From JBBKXP01 sp038251315 (GTDB taxonomy: Bacteria > Pseudomonadota > Alphaproteobacteria > Rhodobacterales > Rhodobacteraceae): 25,815 bases of DNA. The DNA is taken from assembly GCA_038251315.1 (NCBI GenBank), contig JBBSBK010000043.1, positions 1-25,815 on the forward strand, in the 5' to 3' direction. Positions 15,839-23,098 of this stretch are shown here, in pieces (the stretch's first letter is position 1; each line of letters begins with the position of its first letter). Under the pieces are notes generated by a model that saw nothing but the letters and a program-made list of their open reading frames with translations, was not told the DNA's origin and ran no database searches. The translations under genes and the position numbers were made by a program.

Positions 15839-17038
15839 ATGGTTATGGTTGAAAGCCTGACCCATCACGGGATGGGGCGGCTGACCGATGGCACGCTGGT
15901 GCCACGGGTTTTGCCGGGTGAGGAGATCGAGGTTCTGGCGGATGGGTCGGCGCGGATTCTGCTGCCGTCGCCGGTTCGCGTCGCCGCCCCCTGCCGCCAT
16001 TTCAAGACCTGTGGCGGCTGCGCGATGCAGCATGCGTCTGATATTTTTGTGGCCGATTGGAAACGTCAGATCGTTCAACAGGCGCTGATCGGGCAGGGAA
16101 TCGACGGGCTGGTAGGCCAAACCCTCACTTCGCCGCCCGCGTCCCGTCGTCGTGCCAAACTGGCGGGGCAGCGCACCAAAAAGGGGGCGCAGGTCGGGTT
16201 TCACGGGCGCGGGTCGGATCACCTGGTGGCGGTGCCCGATTGCCAGCTGCTGACGTCCGCGCTGATGGCCGGATTCCCGATGCTCGAACGGCTGACGGTG
16301 CTGGCCGCATCCCGCAAGACCGAGGTCGCGCTGACCATCACCGACACGCTGAACGGGCTGGACGTGATGGTGGGCACCGACCGGGCGCTGACCGAAGAAT
16401 TGCGAATGAAATTAGCCACCTTTGCCCAAGAATACCAACTGGCGCGACTGGTCTGGCAGGACGAGGTCATCGTGACGCTAAATCCGCCTGCACAAAGGTT
16501 CGGCACTGCCACCGTCACCCCGCCGCCCGGCGCGTTCTTGCAGGCGACCGCGCATGGTGAAGCGGCGCTGCTGTCGGCTGTCACTGACATCACCCAAGGG
16601 GCGCGGCGTATTGTCGATCTGTTCGCGGGGTGCGGGACGTTTACGTTCTCCCTAGCCAAAGCGGCCGAGGTGCTGGCGGTCGAGGGCGACGCAGCGATGA
16701 TGGCCGCGCTTGACCGGGGTTGGCGCGATACGCCGGGGCTGAAACGGGTGCAGGCAGTGACGCGCGATCTGTTTCGCCGCCCGCTGGAACCTGATGAACT
16801 CAAACCCTTTGACGCCGCCGTGATCGACCCGCCACGTGCCGGGGCGGTTGCGCAGATGGCGACATTGGCGCAATCCGACATTCCAAAAATCGCAATGGTG
16901 TCGTGCAATCCGGTCACATTCGCCCGCGACGCCAAGACACTGATCGACGGTGGCTATCGCATTGGCCCCGTCACGGTGGTCGATCAATTCCGTTGGTCCA
17001 CCCATGTCGAAATAGCCGCTGGGTTCTCACGCGATTGA
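15839..17038 (+). CDS. RlmD/TrmA-family RNA (uracil-5-)-methyltransferase with Fe-S cluster
   Basis: The family uses SAM to methylate C5 of uridine in 23S rRNA or tRNA. The 399-residue protein opens with a short TRAM-like RNA-binding segment (ESLTHHGMGRL...VPRVLPGEEIEV), then a 4Fe-4S site from Cys52, Cys58, Cys61 and Cys135. The catalytic half has SAM motif DLFAGCGTFTFSLA, DPPRAGA, the nucleophile Cys356 in MVSCNPVTFARD, and the general base Glu391 in STHVEIA. AAGGCGG precedes the ATG; a second ATG lies 6 nt later. Which uridine it modifies is not decided by sequence. It follows the ABC pair by 3 nt, an unusual partner for this enzyme. Confidence 0.9.
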   Translation: MVMVESLTHHGMGRLTDGTLVPRVLPGEEIEVLADGSARILLPSPVRVAAPCRHFKTCGGCAMQHASDIFVADWKRQIVQQALIGQGIDGLVGQTLTSPPASRRRAKLAGQRTKKGAQVGFHGRGSDHLVAVPDCQLLTSALMAGFPMLERLTVLAASRKTEVALTITDTLNGLDVMVGTDRALTEELRMKLATFAQEYQLARLVWQDEVIVTLNPPAQRFGTATVTPPPGAFLQATAHGEAALLSAVTDITQGARRIVDLFAGCGTFTFSLAKAAEVLAVEGDAAMMAALDRGWRDTPGLKRVQAVTRDLFRRPLEPDELKPFDAAVIDPPRAGAVAQMATLAQSDIPKIAMVSCNPVTFARDAKTLIDGGYRIGPVTVVDQFRWSTHVEIAAGFSRD

Positions 17039-17063
17039 GATGACTGCAACGTGACGCAGTGCT

Positions 17064-17109
17064 TTGCGAACCGAGGATTCTGGTGTAAGACACGACAAAA
17101 GGCCAAAAA
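17064..17109 (+). promoter_or_regulatory. Candidate promoter and A-rich element before the first L,D-transpeptidase gene
   Basis: TTGCGA (17064-17069) and TAAGAC (17086-17091), 16 nt apart, could be -35 and -10. Just after, CAAAAGGCCAAAAA (17096-17109) matches TAAAAGGCTAAAAA (18276-18289) ahead of the second L,D-transpeptidase at 12 of 14 positions. The shared -35 and shared A-rich box suggest co-regulation; the promoter assignment is tentative. Confidence 0.3.
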
Positions 17110-17130
17110 GGCGTGACGGGGCAGGACATG

Positions 17131-17631
17131 ATGCAGATTTCCAGACGAATGACACTCGTGGGGCTGGGCCTTGCGCTGGCCGGATGTGCCAAGCCGCAGT
17201 CAAAATTCCTGACCTATGACGGCCCCACGGTGACCAGCGTCCTGCTCTACAAGAGTGAGCGGCGGATGTTCATGATGCACGACACCACGGCGCTGAAAAC
17301 CTATAACTTTCAACTGGGCTTTGCCCCGGCCGGGCACAAGCAGGTCGAACGCGACGGACGCACGCCCGAAGGCGCCTATCGAATCAACCGGCGGAACCCC
17401 AACAGTCAGTATCATCTGTCGATCGGGATTTCCTATCCCAACGACCGCGACCGCGAAGTGGCGCGGGCGCTGGGGATGCCGCCGGGCGGCGACATCTTCA
17501 TCCACGGCACGCCACAGGCCAAATTGGGTTCGCCAGACTGGACCGCTGGCTGTATCGCCGTCACCAACCCTGAAATCGAAGAGATTTATGCGATGGTGAC
17601 AGACGGCACGCCGATCTTTATCTACGCTTAG
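17131..17631 (+). CDS. YkuD-domain L,D-transpeptidase-family lipoprotein
   Basis: YkuD proteins use a cysteine to form or edit 3-3 peptidoglycan cross-links or to attach/detach lipoproteins. In the 166-residue protein the active region is IFIHGTPQ then DWTAGCIAVTN, giving the catalytic His and Cys with the spacing expected. The usual GCIR/GCVR arginine is Ala here, as I recall for YafK-like members. The N-terminus MQISRRMTLVGLGLALAGC combines an Arg-Arg start with a lipobox (LAGC), so a Tat-exported lipoprotein is likely. I chose ATG 17131 because GGGGCAGG stands 5 nt before it; ATG 17128 is too close. It is convergent with the CAP-domain gene. Confidence 0.85.
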   Translation: MQISRRMTLVGLGLALAGCAKPQSKFLTYDGPTVTSVLLYKSERRMFMMHDTTALKTYNFQLGFAPAGHKQVERDGRTPEGAYRINRRNPNSQYHLSIGISYPNDRDREVARALGMPPGGDIFIHGTPQAKLGSPDWTAGCIAVTNPEIEEIYAMVTDGTPIFIYA

Positions 17632-17642
17632 TCATCCAACCG

Positions 17643-18167
17643 TCAGGTGCCTGTCACCAGCGTCCACCAGATCTTGCCTGCCGGTTCCTGAAACCACGAA
17701 AAACCCAACGCGCGGGCGTTCGGGTCAAGGATCACGTTGCGGGTATCGGGCTGCTGCATCCATGCGGCCAGGGTCTCCAGTTCGGTTTCGTAGGTCTCCG
17801 AAATGTTTTCGCCCAACAGCCGCCCGGAATAACCGACACGCCTTGCCCGTTCGAGTGGCGATGAACCGTCAGACCCGAAATGCCAGGGCCGGTTCTGTAC
17901 CGACATATCGTGGGAATGGGTTGCGGCAGCGGCGTTCAGTTGCGCGTTGATCTGTAGCGGCGAGCGGCCAGCAGCGCTGCGCAGCGAATTGACCCCATCG
18001 ACAAGACGGAACGTGATGTCGGCAGTATCGCCGGGCGCGATCCGGTAAAGTTGCGGCGGGGGCAGACCATCGCCACCCAGTCGCGTATTGGACGGCGACG
18101 CACAGGCCGACAGTGAAATCAGGCCCAGACCGGCCAGCAACGTACGACGATTCATGTTCATACCCAT
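17643..18167 (-). CDS. CAP-domain (SCP/PR-1-like) lipoprotein
   Basis: CAP proteins are extracytoplasmic and mostly of unknown function; some bind lipids or peptidoglycan. The 174-residue product has the family landmarks: NAAAATHSHDM, the second His in NRPWHFGSDGSSPLERA, and LLGENI, then RNVILDPNARALGFSW. The N-terminus NRRTLLAGLGLISLSAC reads as a twin-arginine signal ending in a lipobox (LSAC). Three in-frame ATGs (18167, 18161, 18155) are possible; no strong ribosome site chooses between them. It lies back-to-back with the second L,D-transpeptidase gene and tail-to-tail with the first. Confidence 0.88.
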   Translation of the reverse strand: MGMNMNRRTLLAGLGLISLSACASPSNTRLGGDGLPPPQLYRIAPGDTADITFRLVDGVNSLRSAAGRSPLQINAQLNAAAATHSHDMSVQNRPWHFGSDGSSPLERARRVGYSGRLLGENISETYETELETLAAWMQQPDTRNVILDPNARALGFSWFQEPAGKIWWTLVTGT

Positions 18168-18205
18168 TTGTTTGCCGGGGTTCCTTAGCGGGTTGAGCGT
18201 TGCAC

Positions 18206-18252
18206 TTCAAACCCGCATTGGCGGTCCGGCGCCGATCTGACGCGAGTTTGAA
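18206..18252. promoter_or_regulatory. Imperfect inverted repeat between the CAP and second L,D-transpeptidase genes
   Basis: TTCAAACCCGC (18206-18216) and GCGAGTTTGAA (18242-18252) pair at 10 of 11 positions across 25 nt. It sits upstream of both divergent genes and abuts the candidate -35 at 18253. It could be an operator; no regulator is identified. Confidence 0.25.
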
Positions 18253-18305
18253 TTGCGACCTGACGAAAACCGCCGTAAAAGGCTAAAAAACAGGGTCGCG
18301 GACCC
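18253..18305 (+). promoter_or_regulatory. Promoter candidate and leader hairpin for the second L,D-transpeptidase
   Basis: TTGCGA (18253-18258) and TAAAAG (18276-18281) are separated by exactly 17 nt, each matching the sigma-70 consensus at four of six positions. Transcription would start near 18288. The short leader holds a GGGTC-GCG-GACCC hairpin (18293-18305) directly before the AAGGAG ribosome site. Confidence 0.4.
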
Positions 18306-18319
18306 CAAGGAGCAGCAGC

Positions 18320-18934
18320 ATGACACGCCACACACCGAAAATCGCCGGACTGACACGCCGCGCCTTTGTTGCCGCTGCCGCGGCGACGGTGGGCACAGTG
18401 AGTACCGGGGCGGCTATCGCCCAGCAGGCCAACTCGACCGAGATTGAAGGTGATGTGTCGCAGTCGATTCGGCACAACATTTCCAGCTTTCGCTCGCTTG
18501 ACTGGCAGCCCTATTTCACCAACCTGAACAAGGGCGCCATTCTGGTTGATATCCAGAGCCGGGCGCTGCATTACTGGTCCGAAGATGGGAATACCTACAA
18601 GCTTTATCCGACCTCGGTTCCGCTGACCGAGGATCTGACCCGGCGCGGCAGCACGTCAGTGGTGGAAAAGGTCGTGGCACCGACCTGGCGACCCACGCCC
18701 AGCATGCGCGAACGCAACCCCGAATGGCCCGAAGTGGTGCCCGGTGGCGATCCGGGAAACCCGCTTGGACCGCTCGCCCTGTATCTGTCCTGGCAGTATT
18801 ACCGCATCCACGGCACCCACGACACGCGCAAGATCGGACGCCGGTCGTCGAACGGATGCATTGGCCTTTATAATGAACACATTACGGAACTTTTCGCGCT
18901 GGCAAATGTGGGTACCCAAGTGTTGCTTATTTGA
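18320..18934 (+). CDS. Tat-exported YkuD L,D-transpeptidase
   Basis: The 204-residue protein belongs to the ErfK/YbiS/YkuD family of peptidoglycan L,D-transpeptidases. LTRRAFVAAAAATVGTV near residues 11-27 is a good twin-arginine signal, ending near TGAAIAQQA. The catalytic region reads YYRIHGTHDTRKIGRRSSNG followed by CIGLYNEH, giving His, Ser and Cys in the usual order. The arginine that usually follows the catalytic GCI/GCV is Gly here. The C-terminus LANVGTQVLLI fits the family's closing strand. AAGGAG stands 8 nt before the ATG. Together with the first YkuD gene and the CAP gene it forms an envelope cluster. Confidence 0.93.
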   Translation: MTRHTPKIAGLTRRAFVAAAAATVGTVSTGAAIAQQANSTEIEGDVSQSIRHNISSFRSLDWQPYFTNLNKGAILVDIQSRALHYWSEDGNTYKLYPTSVPLTEDLTRRGSTSVVEKVVAPTWRPTPSMRERNPEWPEVVPGGDPGNPLGPLALYLSWQYYRIHGTHDTRKIGRRSSNGCIGLYNEHITELFALANVGTQVLLI

Positions 18935-19085
18935 CGACATTTCGGGCGTCTGATCGCTTATCGGCGATTGAAGCCTTTGCATTTGGAAACGAATACTGGT
19001 TTAGCAAGGTTACGAGGTAAGTCTTGGGTGCCTGCTGCCATCCTCAACCAAAAAGGTGGTGGGCAAAAAACTGGAGAAGTCAAAA

Positions 19086-19277
19086 ATGAAAAAAATCGCA
19101 CTCGCCGCTGCCTTCGTTGGCGCCGCTTCGACCGCCTTTGCCGGCGGCATGTCCGAGCCTGTGATGGAAATGGCTCCGGCCGTTATCGTCGCAGAAACCA
19201 AAGCTGCGTCGTCTTCGGCCGGCATCCTGATCCCGCTGATCCTGATCGCGGTCATCGCTGCTGCGGCTTCGAACTAA
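19086..19277 (+). CDS. Small exported or membrane-anchored protein, 63 residues
   Basis: I do not recognise a named family. MKKIALAAAFVGAASTAFAG is a textbook signal peptide with a probable cleavage after AFA, leaving about 44 residues: a short acidic, Met-rich stretch GGMSEPVMEMAPAV and a hydrophobic C-terminal segment GILIPLILIAVIAAAAS near residues 45-61. The mature form is thus probably a single-span peptide in the inner membrane or envelope. GGAGAAG precedes the chosen ATG; the frame extends 30 nt upstream, but that would spoil the signal peptide. The strong ribosome site and very strong terminator suggest an abundant product. It stands alone, convergent with hemH. Confidence 0.8.
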   Translation: MKKIALAAAFVGAASTAFAGGMSEPVMEMAPAVIVAETKAASSSAGILIPLILIAVIAAAASN

Positions 19278-19298
19278 GCTTTCCGATCTTCGGATTGT

Positions 19299-19328
19299 GA
19301 AGGGCGTAGGGGAAACTCTGCGCCCTTC
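19299..19328. terminator. Strong GAAA-tetraloop terminator between the small protein and hemH
   Basis: GAAGGGCG (19299-19306) pairs with CGCCCTTC (19321-19328); the stem continues inward, with two G-U pairs, to about 13 bp and closes with GAAA. It is followed by GTCATTTCC. It lies 21 nt after the small gene and 15 nt beyond the hemH stop, so it can serve both convergent genes. Confidence 0.8.
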
Positions 19329-19342
19329 GTCATTTCCGGCGG

Positions 19343-20398
19343 TCAGACGTCGATCCAGCCGCGCAGGTTGGCGGCGATCACCCCGGACAGCGCCGCGATA
19401 TGCGCCGCGTCATCGTTCAGACAGGGGATATAGGTGAAATTTTCGCCGCCTGCGTGTTCGAAACTTTCCCTGATCTCTTCGTTGATCTCTTCCAGCGTTT
19501 CGATGCAGTCGGCGGAAAACGCCGGGGCGCAGACGGCGATGTTCCTGATCCCGCGCTGGGCCAGCCGCGCGACCTCTTCAACCGTATAGGGTTGCAGCCA
19601 TTCTTCAGGGCCGAATTTCGACTGGAAGGTGGTAATGATCTGGGTTTTGTCCCAGCCCAGCCGTTCGCGCAGCAGCCGCGTCGTTTTCTGGCATTGGCAA
19701 TGATAAGGGTCGCCTTCGCGCAGATAGCGTTCGGGCACGCCGTGGTAGGAACACACCAGCATGTCGGGCGGGGTCGCTGCTGCCGCATAGGTCCGTTCGA
19801 TAGATTGTGCCAGTGCTTCGATATAGGCCGATTCGTCGAAATAGGGCGGCACCACGCGCACCGCCGGTTGCCATTTTTCGCGCATCAGTGCCCGAAAGAA
19901 CTGGTCGCAGGCCGATGCTGACGTCGCCCCGGCATAATGCGGGTAAAGCGGGAAGAACAGGATCCTGGTGCAGCCCGCCGCCGTCATCGCCGCGACCTTG
20001 TCAAAGGTCGACGGATTGCCATAGCGCATACAGAAATCGACCATCACGCTGTCGCCGAACTGCACCTGCATCTGCGCTGCGATCGCCGTCGTCTGATTTT
20101 TGGTAATCGTCAGTAGCGGGCTTTCATTGGCGTCCGTATTCCAGATCGACCGATAGGCAGCCCCCGATTTGAAGGGGCGGCGCGACAGGATCACCAGTTG
20201 CAGCAACGGCTGCCACAGCCATGCCGAATAATCGACGACCCGTTTGTCCGACAGGAATTCAGACAGATACCGCCGCATCGGCCAATAGGTCGTTCCGTCC
20301 GGCGTGCCAAGATTGGCCAGCAGGATGCCGATCCGCACCGGTTTTACGACAGGGTGGTCGGCGGGCAGGTTGTTGGATGGGTTTTGCATCCGGGTCAC
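19343..20398 (-). CDS. hemH: Ferrochelatase
   Basis: HemH inserts Fe2+ into protoporphyrin IX, the last step of heme synthesis, at the inner face of the membrane. The 351-residue protein has GILLANLGTPDG at its start, the metal/porphyrin His219 in CSYHGVPERY, FQSKFGPEEWLQPYT, and the conserved Glu in FSADCIETLEEI. I chose the GTG at 20398 because AGGA lies 7 nt before it; ATG 20389 has no ribosome site at proper spacing. It follows the NDUFAF5-like gene by 21 nt on the same strand, so both are probably cotranscribed. Confidence 0.97.
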   Translation of the reverse strand: MTRMQNPSNNLPADHPVVKPVRIGILLANLGTPDGTTYWPMRRYLSEFLSDKRVVDYSAWLWQPLLQLVILSRRPFKSGAAYRSIWNTDANESPLLTITKNQTTAIAAQMQVQFGDSVMVDFCMRYGNPSTFDKVAAMTAAGCTRILFFPLYPHYAGATSASACDQFFRALMREKWQPAVRVVPPYFDESAYIEALAQSIERTYAAAATPPDMLVCSYHGVPERYLREGDPYHCQCQKTTRLLRERLGWDKTQIITTFQSKFGPEEWLQPYTVEEVARLAQRGIRNIAVCAPAFSADCIETLEEINEEIRESFEHAGGENFTYIPCLNDDAAHIAALSGVIAANLRGWIDV

Positions 20399-20419
20399 AT
20401 AGCTGTCCTGTCCGGGCGG

Positions 20420-21229
20420 TCAATCGTCTTTGGCGGGCAGTGGCGTTTCTTCGGTCCGCAGCGCGTCGGCCAACCGCTGTCTGGCCGAACCGGGTCGTAG
20501 CGGCTGTTGCTGGGTCGCGGCGGGGGCCCAGCCGGTCAGGGTGATGACCTGAAACAGCGCGGGGGTGCGTCCATCGATTGTCGGGTAGAGCCGGGCAGTT
20601 TGGGCAAGGACGCCTCGCCGTGTCGGGCGGCGCAGCCTGTCGTTCAGCGCGTTGCCTTCGCCCATCGCCCGCAAGTCGCGCATCAAGGCCGTTGGGTTGG
20701 CATAGCTGACCGGGTAATCGGTCGAGTCCGCCACGGGCAGCGCCAACCCGGCCCGTTGCAGCAGTGCGCCCAGATCGCGTACCTCGCCCATTGGCGCAAC
20801 ACGAGGCGACAGGCCGCCCGTTACGGCTGATTCGGCTTGGGCAAGGGCACGGCGCAGGTCGCCCAGCGTGTCGCCGCCGAACAGGGTCGCGATCAACAGC
20901 CCATCCGGTTGCAGCGCCAGCCGCGCCTGCACCAACTGCCCCACGGGATCGTTGGCCCAATGCAGGGATAGCGCGTGGATCACCAGATCATGCGCCCCCG
21001 CTGTCAGGCTCAGCATTTCGGCATCGGGGACGATCCTCGCCTGTGGCATCCGTTTGGCCCAGAAATCGGGAAAACCTGTCACCACGGCGGGTGCTGTAAA
21101 CGTTCTGTTAACCTCGTTCAGTCTTTCCTGCACCTCATCGGCCACTGCCGCTTGCAAGAACATCACCGTTGCGCGTGCGCGGTTGCGGGCCAGCGCGATG
21201 CGGTCGGTCAGGATGGGCGGGCTGGTCAT
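20420..21229 (-). CDS. NDUFAF5/BioC-like SAM methyltransferase-fold protein
   Basis: The protein (269 residues) resembles alphaproteobacterial relatives of NDUFAF5, a mitochondrial Complex I assembly factor with a methyltransferase fold that hydroxylates an arginine of a Complex I subunit. Family cues are the start TDRIALARNRARA, DLVIHALSLHWANDPVGQLVQ, LKPDGLLIATLFGGDTL-like sequence (here LQPDGLLIATLFGGDTL) and YPVSYANPTALMRDLRAMGE. The usual glycine-rich SAM motif I is not visible; the equivalent region reads APAVVTGFPDFWAKRM, so SAM may be bound differently or not at all. It is 25 nt from the divergent comF-like gene and upstream of hemH, which fits a respiratory-chain role. Confidence 0.78.
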   Translation of the reverse strand: MTSPPILTDRIALARNRARATVMFLQAAVADEVQERLNEVNRTFTAPAVVTGFPDFWAKRMPQARIVPDAEMLSLTAGAHDLVIHALSLHWANDPVGQLVQARLALQPDGLLIATLFGGDTLGDLRRALAQAESAVTGGLSPRVAPMGEVRDLGALLQRAGLALPVADSTDYPVSYANPTALMRDLRAMGEGNALNDRLRRPTRRGVLAQTARLYPTIDGRTPALFQVITLTGWAPAATQQQPLRPGSARQRLADALRTEETPLPAKDD

Positions 21230-21254
21230 GTCAGCGATGATTTAGGGGGTCGCG

Positions 21255-21977
21255 GTGGGATTGAAAAGCGTCATCAGGGCGATCTATCCAGCGCAGTGCA
21301 TCGCCTGCGATCAACTGACCGAGGCTGAATTTGGCCTGTGCGCTGCCTGCTGGCGCGATACGCCGTTTATCTCCGGGCTGGTCTGCGACGCCTGCGGCAC
21401 GCCGTTGCCCGGCGAAGAAGGCGGTGATGCGGTGCTGTGCGATGATTGCATTGTAGTGGCGCGGCCCTGGTCGCGGGGTCGTGCGGCGTTTGGCTATGCG
21501 GCAACGGGGCGACGGCTGGTCCTGGGGCTGAAACACGGCGATCGGACCGATCTGGCGCAGGCCGCGGGGCGCTGGCTGGCGCGGGCGGCGGGGCCTTTGG
21601 TCGATGCCGATACGGTCGTCGTGCCTGTGCCGCTGCACTGGACCCGGCTGCTGCGCCGTCGCTACAATCAGGCGGCGCTGTTGGCCCAATCCTTGGCGAG
21701 GGCGGTTGACCGGCCCTGTGTCCCCGACGCTTTGGTTCGTAGAAGGCGCACCTTGCCGCTGGACGGTCACGGGCGCGAGGCGCGGTTCAAGGCCTTGCAG
21801 GATGCAATTGGGGTGCATCCCAAACGGGGGGCGTTGATTTCGGGCAAGTCCGTGTTGCTGGTCGATGACGTGATGACATCGGGTGCCACCTTTGCCGCCG
21901 CGTCCGAGGCATGTCGCGCTGCCGGCGCCACGCGCATTTGCGTCGTCGCACTGGCCCGCGTCGCAAAAGAGGCTTAG
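21255..21977 (+). CDS. ComF-family phosphoribosyltransferase-like protein
   Basis: ComF proteins join a cysteine-rich N-terminus to a PRTase fold and are linked to DNA uptake in some bacteria, though many have other or unknown roles. The 240-residue product has CxxC-type pairs (CIAC, CAAC, CDAC, CDDC) in the first 70 residues, likely a zinc site, then VVVPVPLHWTRLLRRRYNQA and the PRPP loop VLLVDDVMTSGAT. A GTG at 21255 is used, with AGGGGGT 5 nt before it. The divergent neighbour starts only 25 nt away, so promoters must overlap coding DNA. grxC follows after 33 nt. Confidence 0.9.
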   Translation: MGLKSVIRAIYPAQCIACDQLTEAEFGLCAACWRDTPFISGLVCDACGTPLPGEEGGDAVLCDDCIVVARPWSRGRAAFGYAATGRRLVLGLKHGDRTDLAQAAGRWLARAAGPLVDADTVVVPVPLHWTRLLRRRYNQAALLAQSLARAVDRPCVPDALVRRRRTLPLDGHGREARFKALQDAIGVHPKRGALISGKSVLLVDDVMTSGATFAAASEACRAAGATRICVVALARVAKEA

Positions 21978-22010
21978 GTTCGGTGAAACCGTTCCTGAAA
22001 GGCCCCGATC

Positions 22011-22268
22011 ATGGCAAAAGTCGAAATCTACACATCGCCGACTTGCGGATACTGCCATGCCGCAAAGCGACTGCTTACCGCCAAGGGGGTCAGCTTTAGC
22101 GAAACCAACGTGATCACCGAACCCGCCAAACGCCCCGAGATGGTCAAACGGGCGAACGGCAGCCGCACCGTGCCGCAGATCTTCATCGACGATAAACATA
22201 TCGGCGGATGTGACGATCTGTATGCGCTGGACGATACCGGGCGGCTAGACGCGCTGCTGAAGGCATGA
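22011..22268 (+). CDS. grxC: Glutaredoxin 3
   Basis: Glutaredoxins reduce disulfides and glutathione mixed disulfides with glutathione. The 85-residue protein has the dithiol active site CGYC at residues 12-15, TVPQIFI with the cis-proline, and IGGCDDLYAL for glutathione binding. AAAGG lies upstream of the ATG. Its stop overlaps the nitrilase start by 4 nt (ATGA), so the two are translationally coupled; both may concern glutathione. Confidence 0.96.
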   Translation: MAKVEIYTSPTCGYCHAAKRLLTAKGVSFSETNVITEPAKRPEMVKRANGSRTVPQIFIDDKHIGGCDDLYALDDTGRLDALLKA

Positions 22269-23098
22269 AGGCAGCATTGCTGCAAATGACGTCGGGTGAT
22301 GACCCGGTCGCCAATCTGGCGGTGACGCTTGCGATGATGCGTGATGCGGCGGCGCAGGAGGCGGGGCTTGTCCTGACACCCGAAGTGACCAATTGCGTCT
22401 CGCAGTCGCGAGATCATCAGCGCGATGTGTTGCAGACCGAGGCCGAGGATATCACCCTTGCCGGATTGCGGACTGGGGCGGCGCAACTGGGTGTCTGGCT
22501 GGCAATCGGATCACTCGCCTTGAAAACCGACGATCCTGACGGGCGGTTTGCCAACCGATCATTCCTCATCGACCCAAAGGGCGGAATCGTCGCGCGGTAT
22601 GACAAGATTCACATGTTCGACGTCGATGTCACAGCCACCGAAACGTTCCGCGAATCTGCCGGATTCCGCCCCGGTGAGAGGGCCGTAGTGGCCGAGACTC
22701 CGTTTGCCAAAATCGGCCTGACCGTATGCTATGATCTGCGATTCGCCTATCTGCATCGGGCGCTGGCGCAGGCGGGCGCCGATATCCTGCTGATCCCGGC
22801 GGCATTTTCGCCCGTCACAGGGGCGGCGCATTGGGAACCCCTGCTGCGCGCCCGCGCCATCGAGACCGGGTGTTTCGTGTTGGCGACGGCGCAGACCGGC
22901 AATCACCCGGTCAGCACTGGCAAACCGCGCCAGACCTACGGGCACAGCATGGTTATCGCGCCTTGGGGCGAGGTCTTGGCGGATGGTGGCACCGATCCTG
23001 GGATCGTCATAGCCGATCTGAACCTGTCGCAAGTGGCCGAAGCCCGCCGCCGCATCCCCGCCCTGACCCATGACCGCCCGTTCGCAGGCCCGCGGTGA
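22265..23098 (+). CDS. Carbon-nitrogen hydrolase (Nit1/Nit2-like omega-amidase family)
   Basis: The nitrilase fold hydrolyses amide or nitrile C-N bonds with a Glu-Lys-Cys triad, all present: Glu40 in LTPEVTN, Lys114 in RYDKIHMFDV and Cys155 in LTVCYDLRF. The sequence around ARAIETGCFVLATAQTG and TYGHSMVIAPWGEVLA fits Nit1/Nit2-type enzymes, whose members hydrolyse deaminated glutathione or alpha-ketoglutaramate. Coupling to grxC favours deaminated glutathione as substrate; that is inference. Length (277) is normal. It overlaps grxC at the start and the MarR gene at the end, each by 4 nt. Confidence 0.9.
   Translation: MKAALLQMTSGDDPVANLAVTLAMMRDAAAQEAGLVLTPEVTNCVSQSRDHQRDVLQTEAEDITLAGLRTGAAQLGVWLAIGSLALKTDDPDGRFANRSFLIDPKGGIVARYDKIHMFDVDVTATETFRESAGFRPGERAVVAETPFAKIGLTVCYDLRFAYLHRALAQAGADILLIPAAFSPVTGAAHWEPLLRARAIETGCFVLATAQTGNHPVSTGKPRQTYGHSMVIAPWGEVLADGGTDPGIVIADLNLSQVAEARRRIPALTHDRPFAGPR

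Noticed and set aside
21231..22199. Minus-strand open frame opposite the comF-like gene
   Set aside because: Shadow of the ComF PRTase frame; composition is abnormal and it would run into the NDUFAF5-like gene region.
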